Below are positions 1 to 9,165 of a stretch of 49,023 nt of DNA, in pieces. Position 1 is the first letter of the stretch, and every line of letters begins with the position of its first letter. The notes under the pieces are model-generated. The model did no database searches. It saw nothing but the letters and a program-made list of their open reading frames with translations, and had not been told where the DNA came from. The stretch is from positions 1 to 49,023 of the forward strand of contig JAJJLU010000420.1 in assembly GCA_023807065.1 (NCBI GenBank). The letters are read 5' to 3'. Source of the DNA: Isotricha intestinalis (lineage: Eukaryota; Ciliophora; Litostomatea; Vestibuliferida; Isotrichidae). Position numbers and translations under genes: made by a program.

Positions 1-1
1 A

Positions 2-850
2 TTTGCTCGTGATGAAGATTCCTATAATTCATATGTTTCAGGAGAAAATCTAAGAGGAATTATTCCTGATTCTTACATAAGTCAAAATTGTGCTTTAATA
101 GCAAATTCAGCTGATGAACCAGCAACCATAATAAATCAGATTTTATTGAATAAATTAGATAAATTTAAAATTGGAAGAATTTTCTTAACAAATCCAAGAT
201 ATACTCAAATTGGTATTGGACACTTAAATAAAGATGATGAAAATTATGTGGTTGTAATATTAGCTCAAGCTGAAACAAAAAAAAGAAAAGCAATTCCACT
301 TCCTGAAGGTGATTTAACAGAATTGAAACATGCTTTTGATTTATTTGATTTTGAAAAACAAGGAGAAATTTGTCCTAGAGATATTGTTGATACAATGGAA
401 AGTTTAGGTTTTGATAAAAAAAATCCTGAATTATATGATATTATGGTTGAATTAGATGTTCCTGAAAATGATACTGTTGATTTTTCACTTTTTGCTAATC
501 ATGTTGTTAATGCTTGTCGAGATAAAGAAAGTGATGATGGTTTAAGAGTTATTTTCGAATTGTTTGTTGATGATCATACTAATGATACTATGAGTTCTCT
601 TTATTTAAAAAGAATTATTCAGGAATTAGATGAAAAAGAAGGTTTAAAAACTATTAATGGATTAATGAGTGAGAAAGGAGGTGTCAATGCTAAGTTAAGT
701 TTCCCTGAATTTGTCGATTATATGAGAAATAATTATAATGAAGAAGAAATTAATCAAAAAGTTCAAAATGTTAAAAAGTATAAAAATATTCAGTTAAGTC
801 CTAGTGTTAGTTCTAGTAGTGGGGGAAGTAAAAAATGGAGAAAGAAGTAA
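2..850 (+). CDS. CAP/SCP-like domain plus EF-hand protein, 5' partial
   Basis: The frame is open from base 2, so the gene enters from the left and its start is missing; a TTG at 146 is an internal Leu codon, not a start. 282 residues are visible, ending in TAA. The first ~90 residues, including NPRYTQIGIG and a hydrophobic YVVVILAQ strand, look like the C-terminal part of a CAP/SCP (cysteine-rich secretory, allergen V5) fold. Then comes a centrin/calmodulin-like EF-hand pair (around ELKHAFDLFDFEKQGEI and the loop beginning DVPENDTVDF), followed by a weaker second pair ending FPEFVDYM. The EF loops lack several canonical Asp/Glu ligands (the first reads DFEKQGEICPRD), so calcium binding is uncertain. 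The C-terminus is Ser/Lys-rich. It is convergent with the next gene, 180 bp away. The EF-hand call is fairly safe; the CAP call is moderate. Confidence 0.7.
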   Translation, partial: FARDEDSYNSYVSGENLRGIIPDSYISQNCALIANSADEPATIINQILLNKLDKFKIGRIFLTNPRYTQIGIGHLNKDDENYVVVILAQAETKKRKAIPLPEGDLTELKHAFDLFDFEKQGEICPRDIVDTMESLGFDKKNPELYDIMVELDVPENDTVDFSLFANHVVNACRDKESDDGLRVIFELFVDDHTNDTMSSLYLKRIIQELDEKEGLKTINGLMSEKGGVNAKLSFPEFVDYMRNNYNEEEINQKVQNVKKYKNIQLSPSVSSSSGGSKKWRKK

Positions 851-1030
851 ATTGCTTTTATTTAATTTTTTTTTTAATTCTTTTATCATCATTGGATATA
901 TTATTGTTTTTATTTAAAAATTTGATGGATTTTGAATTTTTTACAAATATTTTTTTAAAATTATATTTAATTAATAATTGATACAAATTAATAAAATTAA
1001 AAATATATATTTATAACTATAAAAAAGAAT

Positions 1031-2293
1031 TTAATCACTAATTTGTCCTTTTTGATAACCTTTAATTAAATCTTTATCTAAATGCATAATTTGTTTATCT
1101 AAAATTTTAATTTTTTCTTCTATTTTTTTTCCTTTTGAATCATAAGAATATCTATTATAAATTATTTTTTTAATATTATTAAAATCATAATCTGTTATAT
1201 TATTTTTAGTTTTATCAATAATTTTAAAAAAACTAGTTAATCCATTATTTGTAGCAACTAAATTATTAGGCAAAGTTTTTTTATAAATTGAATTATTTAA
1301 ACTTCCAGTAAAAGAGTTAAAAGAGTTAATTTCAGAGAATTTTCTTTTATTTTTAAAATTTTTATAATTTATGAATGAACTTTTTAAATCTTTAATTTTT
1401 TTTTTTTTAAATAAATTTTTTTTATAAAAAAAAATTGAATTTGATTGTCTTTTTGCAATATAATTATCTTTTATTTTTTGAGGAGAAATAACTTCTCTTT
1501 TAAGTGTTATTGGTATTCTTCCCTTTGTCGACGAAGGAAATAAAAGACTAGATTTATTTAAATTTAATTTTATTTTTGTATAATCTTTTTCTGAAGAATC
1601 AATTAATTGTTTCATTAAATTATTATATTCCTTTAATTTTATTTCTTCATTTGATAAATTTGAATAATTTTTTTCCAAAATTTTATTATTACTTTCTGTT
1701 TTACATATTATTTTATTATTACTATAATCATTACTATTATAATTTTTATTATCATCAATATCATCTTCTTCTTTTTTTTTTGTTAAATTTTTTTTTTTTA
1801 TATAATTTAAATTTTGAAGATAATAAACTCTTTTTTTAAATTTTCTTAAATAATTTAATTCTTTCACTTCCTTATTAGATAATTTATTTACTGTAAAATA
1901 TTCTTTTAATTTAGTTGGTTCTTCTATTAACAATGAACGTTTAAATATATTTTTTTTTGTTGAGGTTAAATCTGGTACTTTATATCCTTTAAGAATATAT
2001 GTATTTATTAAATTAAAAAAAGGACTCATTATTATATCATCTTTTAATTTCTCTTCATGTTTATTAAATTTTTTTTTTTTTATATCACAATAATTTTCAA
2101 AAAATTCTTCTGAGTTACCTTTTAATTCTAAATATTCTTTTTCATTTGATCTACTTTTCTTTTCATAATTTCTAAGTTCTTTACGACAGATTCTATTTAT
2201 TTCTTCATATTTTAAATTTTTGTATCTAATACAAAATTTTGAATTTGAATTCACAAAATTCCTTGCTCTGTTTTTATATTTTTCTTGACTCAT
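1031..2293 (-). CDS. Unknown basic Lys/Asn-rich protein (420 aa)
   Basis: A single 420-codon frame from ATG to TAA on the minus strand. The protein is strongly basic. Residues ~25-85 are rich in Lys, Glu and Tyr and probably helical (NRICRKELRNYEKK region), the centre has an acidic and Asn-rich low-complexity stretch around residues 175-205, and the C-terminal third is Lys/Ser/Asn-rich. No signal peptide, membrane segment or recognised catalytic motif is visible. Such a long open frame in ~85% AT DNA is very unlikely by chance, so I treat it as a real gene of unknown function. It is divergent from the phosphofructokinase gene, with 299 bp between start codons. A cytoskeletal or nuclear structural role is possible but not shown. 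Confidence 0.8.
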   Translation of the reverse strand: MSQEKYKNRARNFVNSNSKFCIRYKNLKYEEINRICRKELRNYEKKSRSNEKEYLELKGNSEEFFENYCDIKKKKFNKHEEKLKDDIIMSPFFNLINTYILKGYKVPDLTSTKKNIFKRSLLIEEPTKLKEYFTVNKLSNKEVKELNYLRKFKKRVYYLQNLNYIKKKNLTKKKEEDDIDDNKNYNSNDYSNNKIICKTESNNKILEKNYSNLSNEEIKLKEYNNLMKQLIDSSEKDYTKIKLNLNKSSLLFPSSTKGRIPITLKREVISPQKIKDNYIAKRQSNSIFFYKKNLFKKKKIKDLKSSFINYKNFKNKRKFSEINSFNSFTGSLNNSIYKKTLPNNLVATNNGLTSFFKIIDKTKNNITDYDFNNIKKIIYNRYSYDSKGKKIEEKIKILDKQIMHLDKDLIKGYQKGQISD

Positions 2294-2592
2294 TGAAAAA
2301 TTAATTATTAATTTATTAAAATTTATATTATAATTATTTATTATAAATAATTATAGAAAAGCATTCATATATTCATTTTAATAATAACTTCTGATTTGAA
2401 TATTTAAAATTTAAATAAAACATAATAATTTGAAGCTAAAATCATATTTGAAATTTTAATTGTTTTTATACAAAAATAATAATTAATCGAAAATAATAAA
2501 TAAAACACATATCATACCTCTTAATACACCATCTATATTTATTGAATATAAAGATCAAATTAATTTATTGAACATAAATAATTAAAAAAAAA

Positions 2593-4356
2593 ATGAAAAA
2601 ATCCCTTTTCCTAATTTTCCTTTTATTAATTTCAGATATCCAAACGGTAAAAAAACGTTTTGATGAAGACAAACAACTTCGTGTATTAAAACAAGCAGAA
2701 GACTATTTACAACATTTAGCCCCATTTTTTGAGGATCGTTTAAAATTCAAACCAACAATTCCAAATATATTAAAAGACTTAAATAAAGTAACAATAAAAG
2801 AGGGAGAAAAAGTAGAACCATTATCATATCAAAAAGAAATTAAAGATAATTTCGAAAATATTTATGATCAATCACTCTCATTAATAAACGAAGGTTCAAA
2901 TAATGACATTCACAGAAAATTAAGAGTTGGTGTAATCTTCAGTGGTGGTAATGCACCAGGAGGACACAATGTTATTTCTGGTTTATATGATGCTTTGAAA
3001 GAAGGTAATAAAGATAGTGTTCTTATTGGTTTCATTGGCGGAGCACAAGGAATTCTTGATAATGATTATATTCATATTGATGATGAACTTATGAATAGTT
3101 ATAGAAATACTGGAGGCTTCGATATGTTAGGTTCTGGAAGAACTAAAATTGAAACTCATAAGCAATTAAGAAGAGCTTTCCAAGTCATTAGTGAACTTCA
3201 ATTAGATGCTGTTGTCGTTGTTGGAGGTGATGATTCTAATTCTAATTGTGCTTCCTTAGCTGAATATTTCAGACATAAAGGCAGTGATGTTACTTTTGTA
3301 GGTGTTCCTAAAACCATTGATGGTGATTTAAAAAATAAATATATTGAAACTTCTTTTGGTTTTGATACTGCTACTAAAACTTATGCTGAATTAGTAGGAA
3401 ATATCCAAAGAGATGCTATTTCATCAAGGAAATATTGGCATTTTATTAAAATTATGGGTAGATCTTCTTCTCAAGTCGCTTTAGAAGTTTCATTAAGAAC
3501 ACAACCAACTTGGACAATAATTACAGAAGAAATCAAAGAAAGGAAATTAACTCTTGCTCAAGTAGCAGGTCAAATAGCCGATTTAGTAGAATTAAGAGCA
3601 AAAAGAGGATATAATTTCGGTGTAGTAATAGTACCAGAAGGTTTATTAGAATACATTCCAGAAATAGGAGATTTAATAGAAGAAATAAATGAAGTACTCT
3701 TAGAATATAGTGAAGAATTCCAAGGATTAAAAGCCTTCCAATATCAAGCTGACTTTATGTTATCTCATTTATCACCATCAGCAGCTCAAACCTTCCAAAC
3801 TCTTCCTGAAAATATTGTAAAACAATTTTTATTAGGAAGAGATGCCCAAGGAAATATAAATCTTTCCCAAATAGAAACAGAAAAATTAATCACAGATGTC
3901 GTAGTGAAATTATTAGCTAAAAGAAAAAGTACTGTAGAATTTACTCCAGTTCATCATTTCTTTGGTTATGAAGGTAGATGTGCATTCCCAAGTAATTTTG
4001 ATGCAACATATTGTTATGCATTAGGAAGAACAGCTATGATTCTTTCAGCTTTAAAAAAAACAGGTCAAATGGCATATATTTCTAATTTAAAAGCTCCTGC
4101 TGAAGAATGGAAAGCAGGTGGATTTCCTTTAACTGGTATGATGACTATGGAAAAAAGAGGCCATGATATGATTCCTGTTATTCAGAAAGCTTTCGTAGAT
4201 TTAAATGGAAATTCTTTTAAATATTATGAAAAAAAAAGAGATTTCTGGGCCAAAGCTGATAAAATGTTCGCTTTCCCTGGTTCCCTTCAATATTATGGAC
4301 CTAAATCTATTTGTGATCAACCTCCTATTACTCTTACTATTGAACATTTAGGATAA
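2593..4356 (+). CDS. Pyrophosphate-dependent 6-phosphofructokinase, long form
   Basis: Converts fructose 6-phosphate and PPi to fructose 1,6-bisphosphate and phosphate, a reversible glycolytic step common in anaerobic protists. 587 residues fit the long PFP-beta-like subfamily. Visible motifs are the phosphate-binding FSGGNAPGGHN (~117-127), GGDDSNSN (~211-218) where the second Asp marks PPi rather than ATP use, PKTIDGDL (~239-246) with the catalytic Asp and the PPi-type Lys, MGRSS (~288), PEG (~348) and GYEGR (~457-461). The oddity is the N-terminus: Met1 is followed by a Lys-Lys and a run of ~12 hydrophobic residues resembling a signal peptide, before the family-typical region. No other in-frame ATG precedes the catalytic core, and no upstream GT that would allow an intron was seen. 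Base composition is richer in C and G than its neighbours, suggesting high expression. Ends in TAA. Confidence 0.95.
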   Translation: MKKSLFLIFLLLISDIQTVKKRFDEDKQLRVLKQAEDYLQHLAPFFEDRLKFKPTIPNILKDLNKVTIKEGEKVEPLSYQKEIKDNFENIYDQSLSLINEGSNNDIHRKLRVGVIFSGGNAPGGHNVISGLYDALKEGNKDSVLIGFIGGAQGILDNDYIHIDDELMNSYRNTGGFDMLGSGRTKIETHKQLRRAFQVISELQLDAVVVVGGDDSNSNCASLAEYFRHKGSDVTFVGVPKTIDGDLKNKYIETSFGFDTATKTYAELVGNIQRDAISSRKYWHFIKIMGRSSSQVALEVSLRTQPTWTIITEEIKERKLTLAQVAGQIADLVELRAKRGYNFGVVIVPEGLLEYIPEIGDLIEEINEVLLEYSEEFQGLKAFQYQADFMLSHLSPSAAQTFQTLPENIVKQFLLGRDAQGNINLSQIETEKLITDVVVKLLAKRKSTVEFTPVHHFFGYEGRCAFPSNFDATYCYALGRTAMILSALKKTGQMAYISNLKAPAEEWKAGGFPLTGMMTMEKRGHDMIPVIQKAFVDLNGNSFKYYEKKRDFWAKADKMFAFPGSLQYYGPKSICDQPPITLTIEHLG

Positions 4357-4610
4357 AATACTCAGATAAATTAATTTAAGATTATTTTATTTAAAATATA
4401 TCAAATTTTAGAGTTATTAAAATTTAAATTTTATTTATTTGTTTTTCTGTATTTTTATAATATTTATTATAAAAATACTTACATAATTTATATATTTTTA
4501 TTTTAATAGTTTTGAAATCCCTTTCTTTAAGCCTTCATATTCTCGTAAAAGAGATTAAAATGTTTTAATATATTTAGTTTATAAAATAATTAAATTATTT
4601 AAATTCATTA

Positions 4611-6254
4611 TTAATTTAATTCTAATAATTTTGGATATTTTAAATATATTTCCTTTTTATCACTTGTTTCAAGATTATAAGTTCTTAAATTAATTTTAGT
4701 TAAATTCGGAAAAAGAAAATATTTTTCCTTTAAAAATTTGCTTTTTAATTCTTCTGTAAATTCACTAGTATCAAAATTTAAATCTAAAGTTTCTAAACAA
4801 TGAAAAACATCATTATCACTTAAATTATTTAAATAATTATAAATAAAAAAGAAAGTGTCATCAGAATTAATTTTTAATATTTTAAGTGATTTTCTATTTC
4901 TAAATAATATATTTTTAACTTTTTCACATAAATTATCATTATCAATTTCTAATTGAGAGAAATGTAATCCTGTTAAATATTCGCATCTATCTGTAATTCT
5001 TTTTAAATCATAATAATTAATTGAATATATTTCTTCTAAATATATTTTATTTGAATTTTGTAAAAAATTTGAAAATTCTGATATATAATCTATTGATTTT
5101 AAAGATGCTTTTTCTATTCCTTTGTATCTATTAATATAATATAAAAAATCACTTTTTGTTCTATTAGTAAGATATATTATATTATTTAATTCTAAATGAG
5201 AACAATTAAATAATTTTTTTGTTCTTAATGTATTAACAAAAATATCATTTATATTTAAATTTTCTAAAACTAATTTTTTTATTGATGTAAATTCTTCTAT
5301 TATTTTTGATAAATAATTTATATTTTCTATATCAAAATTACAAAATGAAACTGATTTAAATTCCCCTTTATTTAATTTAATTATTTTTGTGATAAAATTA
5401 AAATTATTTTCATTATAAAATTCAATATTTGCTTCACCATATAATACAATTTTTTTTTTCTTTAAATTATATTGAAATAAAGGTAAATCAATTTTTTTTA
5501 ATTTTTCAATAGAAAAAAAATCAAAATTAATTTCAATATCTTCTGTATTTTCTAAATAAGGAGATAACTTTAATAAATTATTGTTATTTATATTATTATT
5601 ATTTAAAAATAATATTTCTATCTTTGGAAGTCTTTCAATTAAATTAATAAAAGAATTAGGAATTTCTAATTCATTAAAAGATTTAATTATTAAACTTTTA
5701 ATTTTTGATTGAATGATTTCATCAACTTTTTCTTCTGTTTCTTTTAAAGTGAAATTACCTTTAATTGATAATTTAATAGAAGAAACTTTTTCAAAGCATT
5801 TTTGAAATTTTTGAAAATAAGAAAAAATATCAAAATTTTTATTATTATTTAAAATAAAATAAAGATAAATTTCATTTAATTTTTCTATTTTACCTTCACC
5901 AATAAATTGTTCTAAAGAATTTAAATTATTTTCTATATTATTCATATTACCTTTAATTTTAATTTTTTCTACAAATTTTATTGGAATGTTATTTAAATTT
6001 GAATTTTTAATATATAATTCAATTAGATTTTCAAAGAGATAAAATTTTTCTTGAAATGAAATATTTGAGTCGTTAATTTGGATTTTTTCAATGTTTTGAA
6101 ATATATCAGTGTAACAATCGTCAAAATCAAAATGAGATTCCTTTTCAAAATCAAGTGGTTGAATTTTAATTAATGTATTTTCATTTCCTTTCTTTTTAAC
6201 TCTTATTTCATTATTGTTAATATTATCAATATTAACTATAATACAATTATCCAT
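4611..6254 (-). CDS. Leucine-rich-repeat-like protein (547 aa)
   Basis: 547 residues, very rich in Asn, Ile, Leu and Lys. Several stretches follow an irregular LRR pattern (for example LIELYIKNSNLNNIP, IEILFLNNNNINNNNLLKLSP, KKLVLENLNINDIF and ETLDLNFDTSEF), with roughly 23-35 residue spacing. This suggests a solenoid of divergent leucine-rich repeats used for protein binding. No signal peptide, membrane helix, F-box or kinase domain is visible. It is convergent with the phosphofructokinase gene, and upstream of its start lies the longest gap in the window. The LRR assignment is by eye and moderate; the repeats are degenerate and no partner can be named. Confidence 0.75.
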   Translation of the reverse strand: MDNCIIVNIDNINNNEIRVKKKGNENTLIKIQPLDFEKESHFDFDDCYTDIFQNIEKIQINDSNISFQEKFYLFENLIELYIKNSNLNNIPIKFVEKIKIKGNMNNIENNLNSLEQFIGEGKIEKLNEIYLYFILNNNKNFDIFSYFQKFQKCFEKVSSIKLSIKGNFTLKETEEKVDEIIQSKIKSLIIKSFNELEIPNSFINLIERLPKIEILFLNNNNINNNNLLKLSPYLENTEDIEINFDFFSIEKLKKIDLPLFQYNLKKKKIVLYGEANIEFYNENNFNFITKIIKLNKGEFKSVSFCNFDIENINYLSKIIEEFTSIKKLVLENLNINDIFVNTLRTKKLFNCSHLELNNIIYLTNRTKSDFLYYINRYKGIEKASLKSIDYISEFSNFLQNSNKIYLEEIYSINYYDLKRITDRCEYLTGLHFSQLEIDNDNLCEKVKNILFRNRKSLKILKINSDDTFFFIYNYLNNLSDNDVFHCLETLDLNFDTSEFTEELKSKFLKEKYFLFPNLTKINLRTYNLETSDKKEIYLKYPKLLELN

Positions 6255-7332
6255 TTATAAAAAAAAATAATTGTTAAAATAATATAAAATAATTTTCAAA
6301 ATTAAAATATTATATTTTTTATTCAATTAAATTTCAAAAAAATAATAAATATACATTCAAATAAAGAGTTATATTAATTTTTTGGAAAATTAGGTTTCCA
6401 TTTTTTTTAAAATATTTTTTTTCAGAAAGAAAATTTTATAAATTTATTTTTAATTAGGTGTTTTAAAAGAACATTTTTAAATTTTTATTTCCTTTTTTTT
6501 ACTTTATACTTGATTTTATTTGTTTTTGGTTAAGAATTGGTTTTTTAAAGTTATTTATTTTGTTTTTTTTATATAAAATGTATTTTCTTTTTTTCTAATA
6601 TATAAAAAGTTAAATTCTATAATTTACATTTTTAAAATTTCTTTCGAAATCAACTTTTATATTATCCTAATTTACTTTTCTTTATGTTTTTTATTGAAAA
6701 ATATGATATTTTATTTTTATTTTCTTTTTATCATTCTCAAAAAAAAAAAAAATGGAAAATTAAAAATTTGTAAATATATATAAAATATAATAAATTATCA
6801 AAAAACAAACAAAAATAAGAATATATACTAAAATTATTTGAAGAAGTATAAAAATATAAATCAAAAATTTTGAAAAAAAATCAAAACTTTTAAAGGAAAA
6901 ATGAAACCTTATTCATAAGGGTTTTCTTACCTTAACAAACATCGTAAAGCATTGTAAACCAAAAAAAAATGAAAAATTTCAATTATCATTATTATAACTT
7001 TTATAATTAACAATAAAATTTAAAATTTAACAAAAAACAACAAAGCCAAAAAAACATCCCCAGATTTTATTCAAATAAAAATGAATTTAAATGTTGTCCG
7101 ATATTTCCGGAATTAATAAAAAAAAAACCAAGAATCAAAAAACGATATGTTAAGAATCAAAATAAAGAAAAAATATCAAAAATAAAAGACAGTAAAAAAA
7201 ATAAAAATCGAAAAATTGAATAAACTAAAATAAAAAACGCAAAAAGAAGATTAGAAAACCGATAAAAAAAAAAAATTAAATTTGAACGGAAATATATAAA
7301 AGAAAGAGAAATAAAAAGTAAATAATAAAAAA
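6255..7332. other. Longest intergenic region (1,078 bp), no gene seen
   Basis: Divergent spacer between the LRR-like gene (minus) and the four-CxxC gene (plus). Extremely AT-rich, with alternating long T tracts in the left half and A tracts in the right half. No convincing reading frame on either strand and no tRNA-like structure seen. Slightly more G+C-containing patches occur at about 6900-6960, including a small inverted repeat, and at about 7095-7115. Two copies of AAGAATCAAAA lie at about 7131 and 7152. It may hold promoter elements for two genes or an unrecognised small RNA. Confidence 0.5.
6904..6924. repeat. Small inverted repeat (possible hairpin)
   Basis: AAACCTTA and TAAGGGTTT can pair over 8 bp with one bulged G and a TTCA loop. 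It stands out because it sits in otherwise nearly pure A/T spacer. It lies ~430 bp upstream of the four-CxxC gene. Function unknown; it may be fortuitous or part of an unannotated RNA. Confidence 0.35.
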
Positions 7333-7629
7333 ATGGACGGAAAAGGACCAAAAGGACCTCCTAAATGCCCATCATGTGGAGCAGAACTTCCAAAGCCAGA
7401 AGGACCACCAAAGGAACCACCAAAGGAACCCCCAAAGTGTCCTTCATGTGGAAAAGAACTTCCATTCCCACCTCACGGACCTCATGGACATGGACCTCAT
7501 GGACCACTTAAATGCCCTAAATGTGGAGAAGAATTACCTAAACCTGAACATAAACCTGGACAAGGTCCACCTAAAGAAGCTCCTAAATGCCCTAAATGTG
7601 GAGAAGAATTTAAGCCTCCTCATCATTAA
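7333..7629 (+). CDS. Small proline-rich protein with four CPxCG knuckles
   Basis: 98 residues, TAA stop. Four near-identical modules each contain CP(S/K)CG followed by (A/K/E)E(L/F), with the first Cys at residues 12, 36, 61 and 86, a regular 24-25 residue spacing. Linkers are Pro/Gly/Lys/His-rich (including a HGPHGHGPHG stretch). Each CxxC is half of a zinc-ribbon knuckle, so the protein could bind two zinc ions by pairing modules 1-2 and 3-4, or oligomerise through metal. No signal peptide or membrane segment. Its G+C content is much higher than its surroundings and it avoids Asn, so it is under clear protein-level selection. An overlapping frame at 7376-7654 is a shadow. I do not recognise the family; metal buffering or a protein-binding scaffold are guesses. 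Confidence 0.8.
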   Translation: MDGKGPKGPPKCPSCGAELPKPEGPPKEPPKEPPKCPSCGKELPFPPHGPHGHGPHGPLKCPKCGEELPKPEHKPGQGPPKEAPKCPKCGEEFKPPHH

Positions 7630-8045
7630 AAATATTTTTAGTTGTTGGCTTTAAATTGAATTTTATTTTTAAATTTTATTGGATTTGAAAAAAATTTTTT
7701 TTTGGTTTTTTGTATATTTTTTTTATTTAGGAACTTTGTTTTTTTTTTAATATTGAATTTTTTTTGCTTTGAAAAATTAATTTTATATATAATAATCATC
7801 AAATTAGAGATATATTATATTATGATTAAATAAATAATTTAATGCCTTTTAAAAAATAAATATTTTTAAACATTCCAAAATAATAAAAAATATAAAAAAA
7901 TTTATAATAAGGAATTAGTCAATGTAAATCTGACAAAATATCAAATTATCATTTTTTAATACTTTTATTCTTTGAAATTTTATAAATATAAAAAATAATA
8001 ACTTTTTTATTTTTTTTAAATTGATTAAAAACTAATAATAAATAT
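7630..8045. other. Convergent intergenic region (416 bp), nothing recognised
   Basis: Lies between the stop codons of the four-CxxC gene and the lysozyme gene. Consists of T-rich then A-rich tracts typical of 3' flanks here. The short frame at 7949-8158 on the minus strand overlaps the lysozyme gene and has no coding character. Confidence 0.5.
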
Positions 8046-8546
8046 TTAAAGGCCACCTCTAATAAATAATGTATATTCATCTTTTCTTCTTTTAGCCTTA
8101 ATTTTATCTTCATATTTAGTTGAAGAAGTTTTAGATAAAATATTAAGATAATTAGCAATTTCTTTAAGAGAATTTTTAGAATTTCGAGTAATTATTTCAA
8201 GAGAACCATTATCATAAAGATAACTACATAAAGCATCAAATTGATTTTGTTTCCAATGATATTTACTATTCAATTTCATTATTTTTGGACCATAAATTTT
8301 ATCTATTGTTTGTACTAACCAATCATGTGCTTTTTTTTCTGTTATTTCTAAACCTTTTGTTATTTTGGTCTTTGTAATTGAATAATCTGAATTTGTCGTT
8401 CCATATCCTATTTTCCAATCTCCAAAGGGTACTATATATGCTTTAGAATAAAATTTTTCATGTCTTTTTATCAGGTTTATTCCTTCTTTACTTATTCTTA
8501 ATGTTATTGATGATATTATTAATGAAAGGATTATTTGAAATTTCAT
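8046..8546 (-). CDS. Secreted GH24 (phage/T4-type) lysozyme
   Basis: 166 residues with a hydrophobic N-terminal signal peptide (~1-16). The mature part follows the glycoside hydrolase family 24 pattern: GINLIKRHEKFYSKAY with the presumed catalytic Glu at residue 30, then GDWKIGYGTT (Asp and Thr in the positions of the second and third active-site residues of T4-type enzymes), a central NQFDALCSYLYDNG (the family's Q..ALvsf.yN.G), and a C-terminal RRKDEYTLFIRGGL matching the family's RR..E..Lf ending. It would cleave peptidoglycan between N-acetylmuramate and N-acetylglucosamine, plausibly in food vacuoles to digest ingested bacteria. GH24 enzymes are typical of phages and bacteria, so the gene was probably acquired by lateral transfer, yet base composition and codon use now match the host. 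Full family length; TAA stop. Confidence 0.9.
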   Translation of the reverse strand: MKFQIILSLIISSITLRISKEGINLIKRHEKFYSKAYIVPFGDWKIGYGTTNSDYSITKTKITKGLEITEKKAHDWLVQTIDKIYGPKIMKLNSKYHWKQNQFDALCSYLYDNGSLEIITRNSKNSLKEIANYLNILSKTSSTKYEDKIKAKRRKDEYTLFIRGGL

Positions 8547-9165
8547 ATTTTCTTATTTTTATTATAATTTTTTATTTTATTTTTTAATTTTTCATTTCTC
8601 ATAAAATATTTTCTTTTTTATGAATAAAGAAAGGTTTTTTTTGTTGAATTATTTATATATTAATTAATGAATAACTAAAAGAGGTATCTTTATATTACAT
8701 AAAACAAATTATTTTATCTAAATATATAAAAATAATATCTAAAACCTTTATAAAAAAATGCAGTATATTCAAAATATTATTTCTCAAATTAATTTTAATT
8801 TAAGTCCAATCAAAAAAGTCTTTAAGACATTAAAACATGTGACAAAAAATCAAAGACAAAATTTTATTTTTCACTACTTGAAAATAAAATCCCAAACACA
8901 CAGTGGTTCTTAATTAAAATTTGTGAAAAGTAAAAAACACATAATAATATGAGAGATATAAGAAGGGAGTGAGAAAAAATTGAGTAAATAGAGTAGTACA
9001 TAAACAATGAATGATTGAAGGTTTTTTCAAAGAATTGTTGAAGAAATTATAAATGAAGAATTGATTGTATTTAGATTATTTTTTTTTATTTAGATTTTTT
9101 TCTAAAGGTTTTAATTTCAGATTAGACTATTTAAATATTTATTTTTATTTTGTTTTTTAAATTTT
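8547..9165. other. Divergent intergenic region (619 bp), no firm gene
   Basis: Spacer between the lysozyme and BspA-like genes. It contains a 51-codon plus-strand frame from an ATG at 8758 that I could not support (no similarity, low complexity), and a short ATG frame near 9009. There is a polypyrimidine stretch ending in ATTTCAG near 9120 and a TGCAG at 9166-9170 that could be acceptor sites if the downstream gene has an upstream exon, but no convincing donor and start were found. Confidence 0.4.

Noticed and set aside
146..850. A gene starting at 146 with a TTG codon
   Set aside because: The frame is open to the left edge and the upstream residues belong to the same domain, so the gene is simply truncated by the window.
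6904..6960. Possible small nuclear or other structured RNA
   Set aside because: Only one short bulged hairpin; no conserved snRNA, SRP or tRNA sequence motif found by eye.
7376..7654. Overlapping frame within the four-CxxC gene
   Set aside because: It is a frame-shifted shadow; only the 7333 frame has the regular CPxCG modules.
8758..8913. 51-codon ATG frame upstream of the BspA-like gene
   Set aside because: Short, low complexity, no family resemblance; frames of this size are expected by chance.
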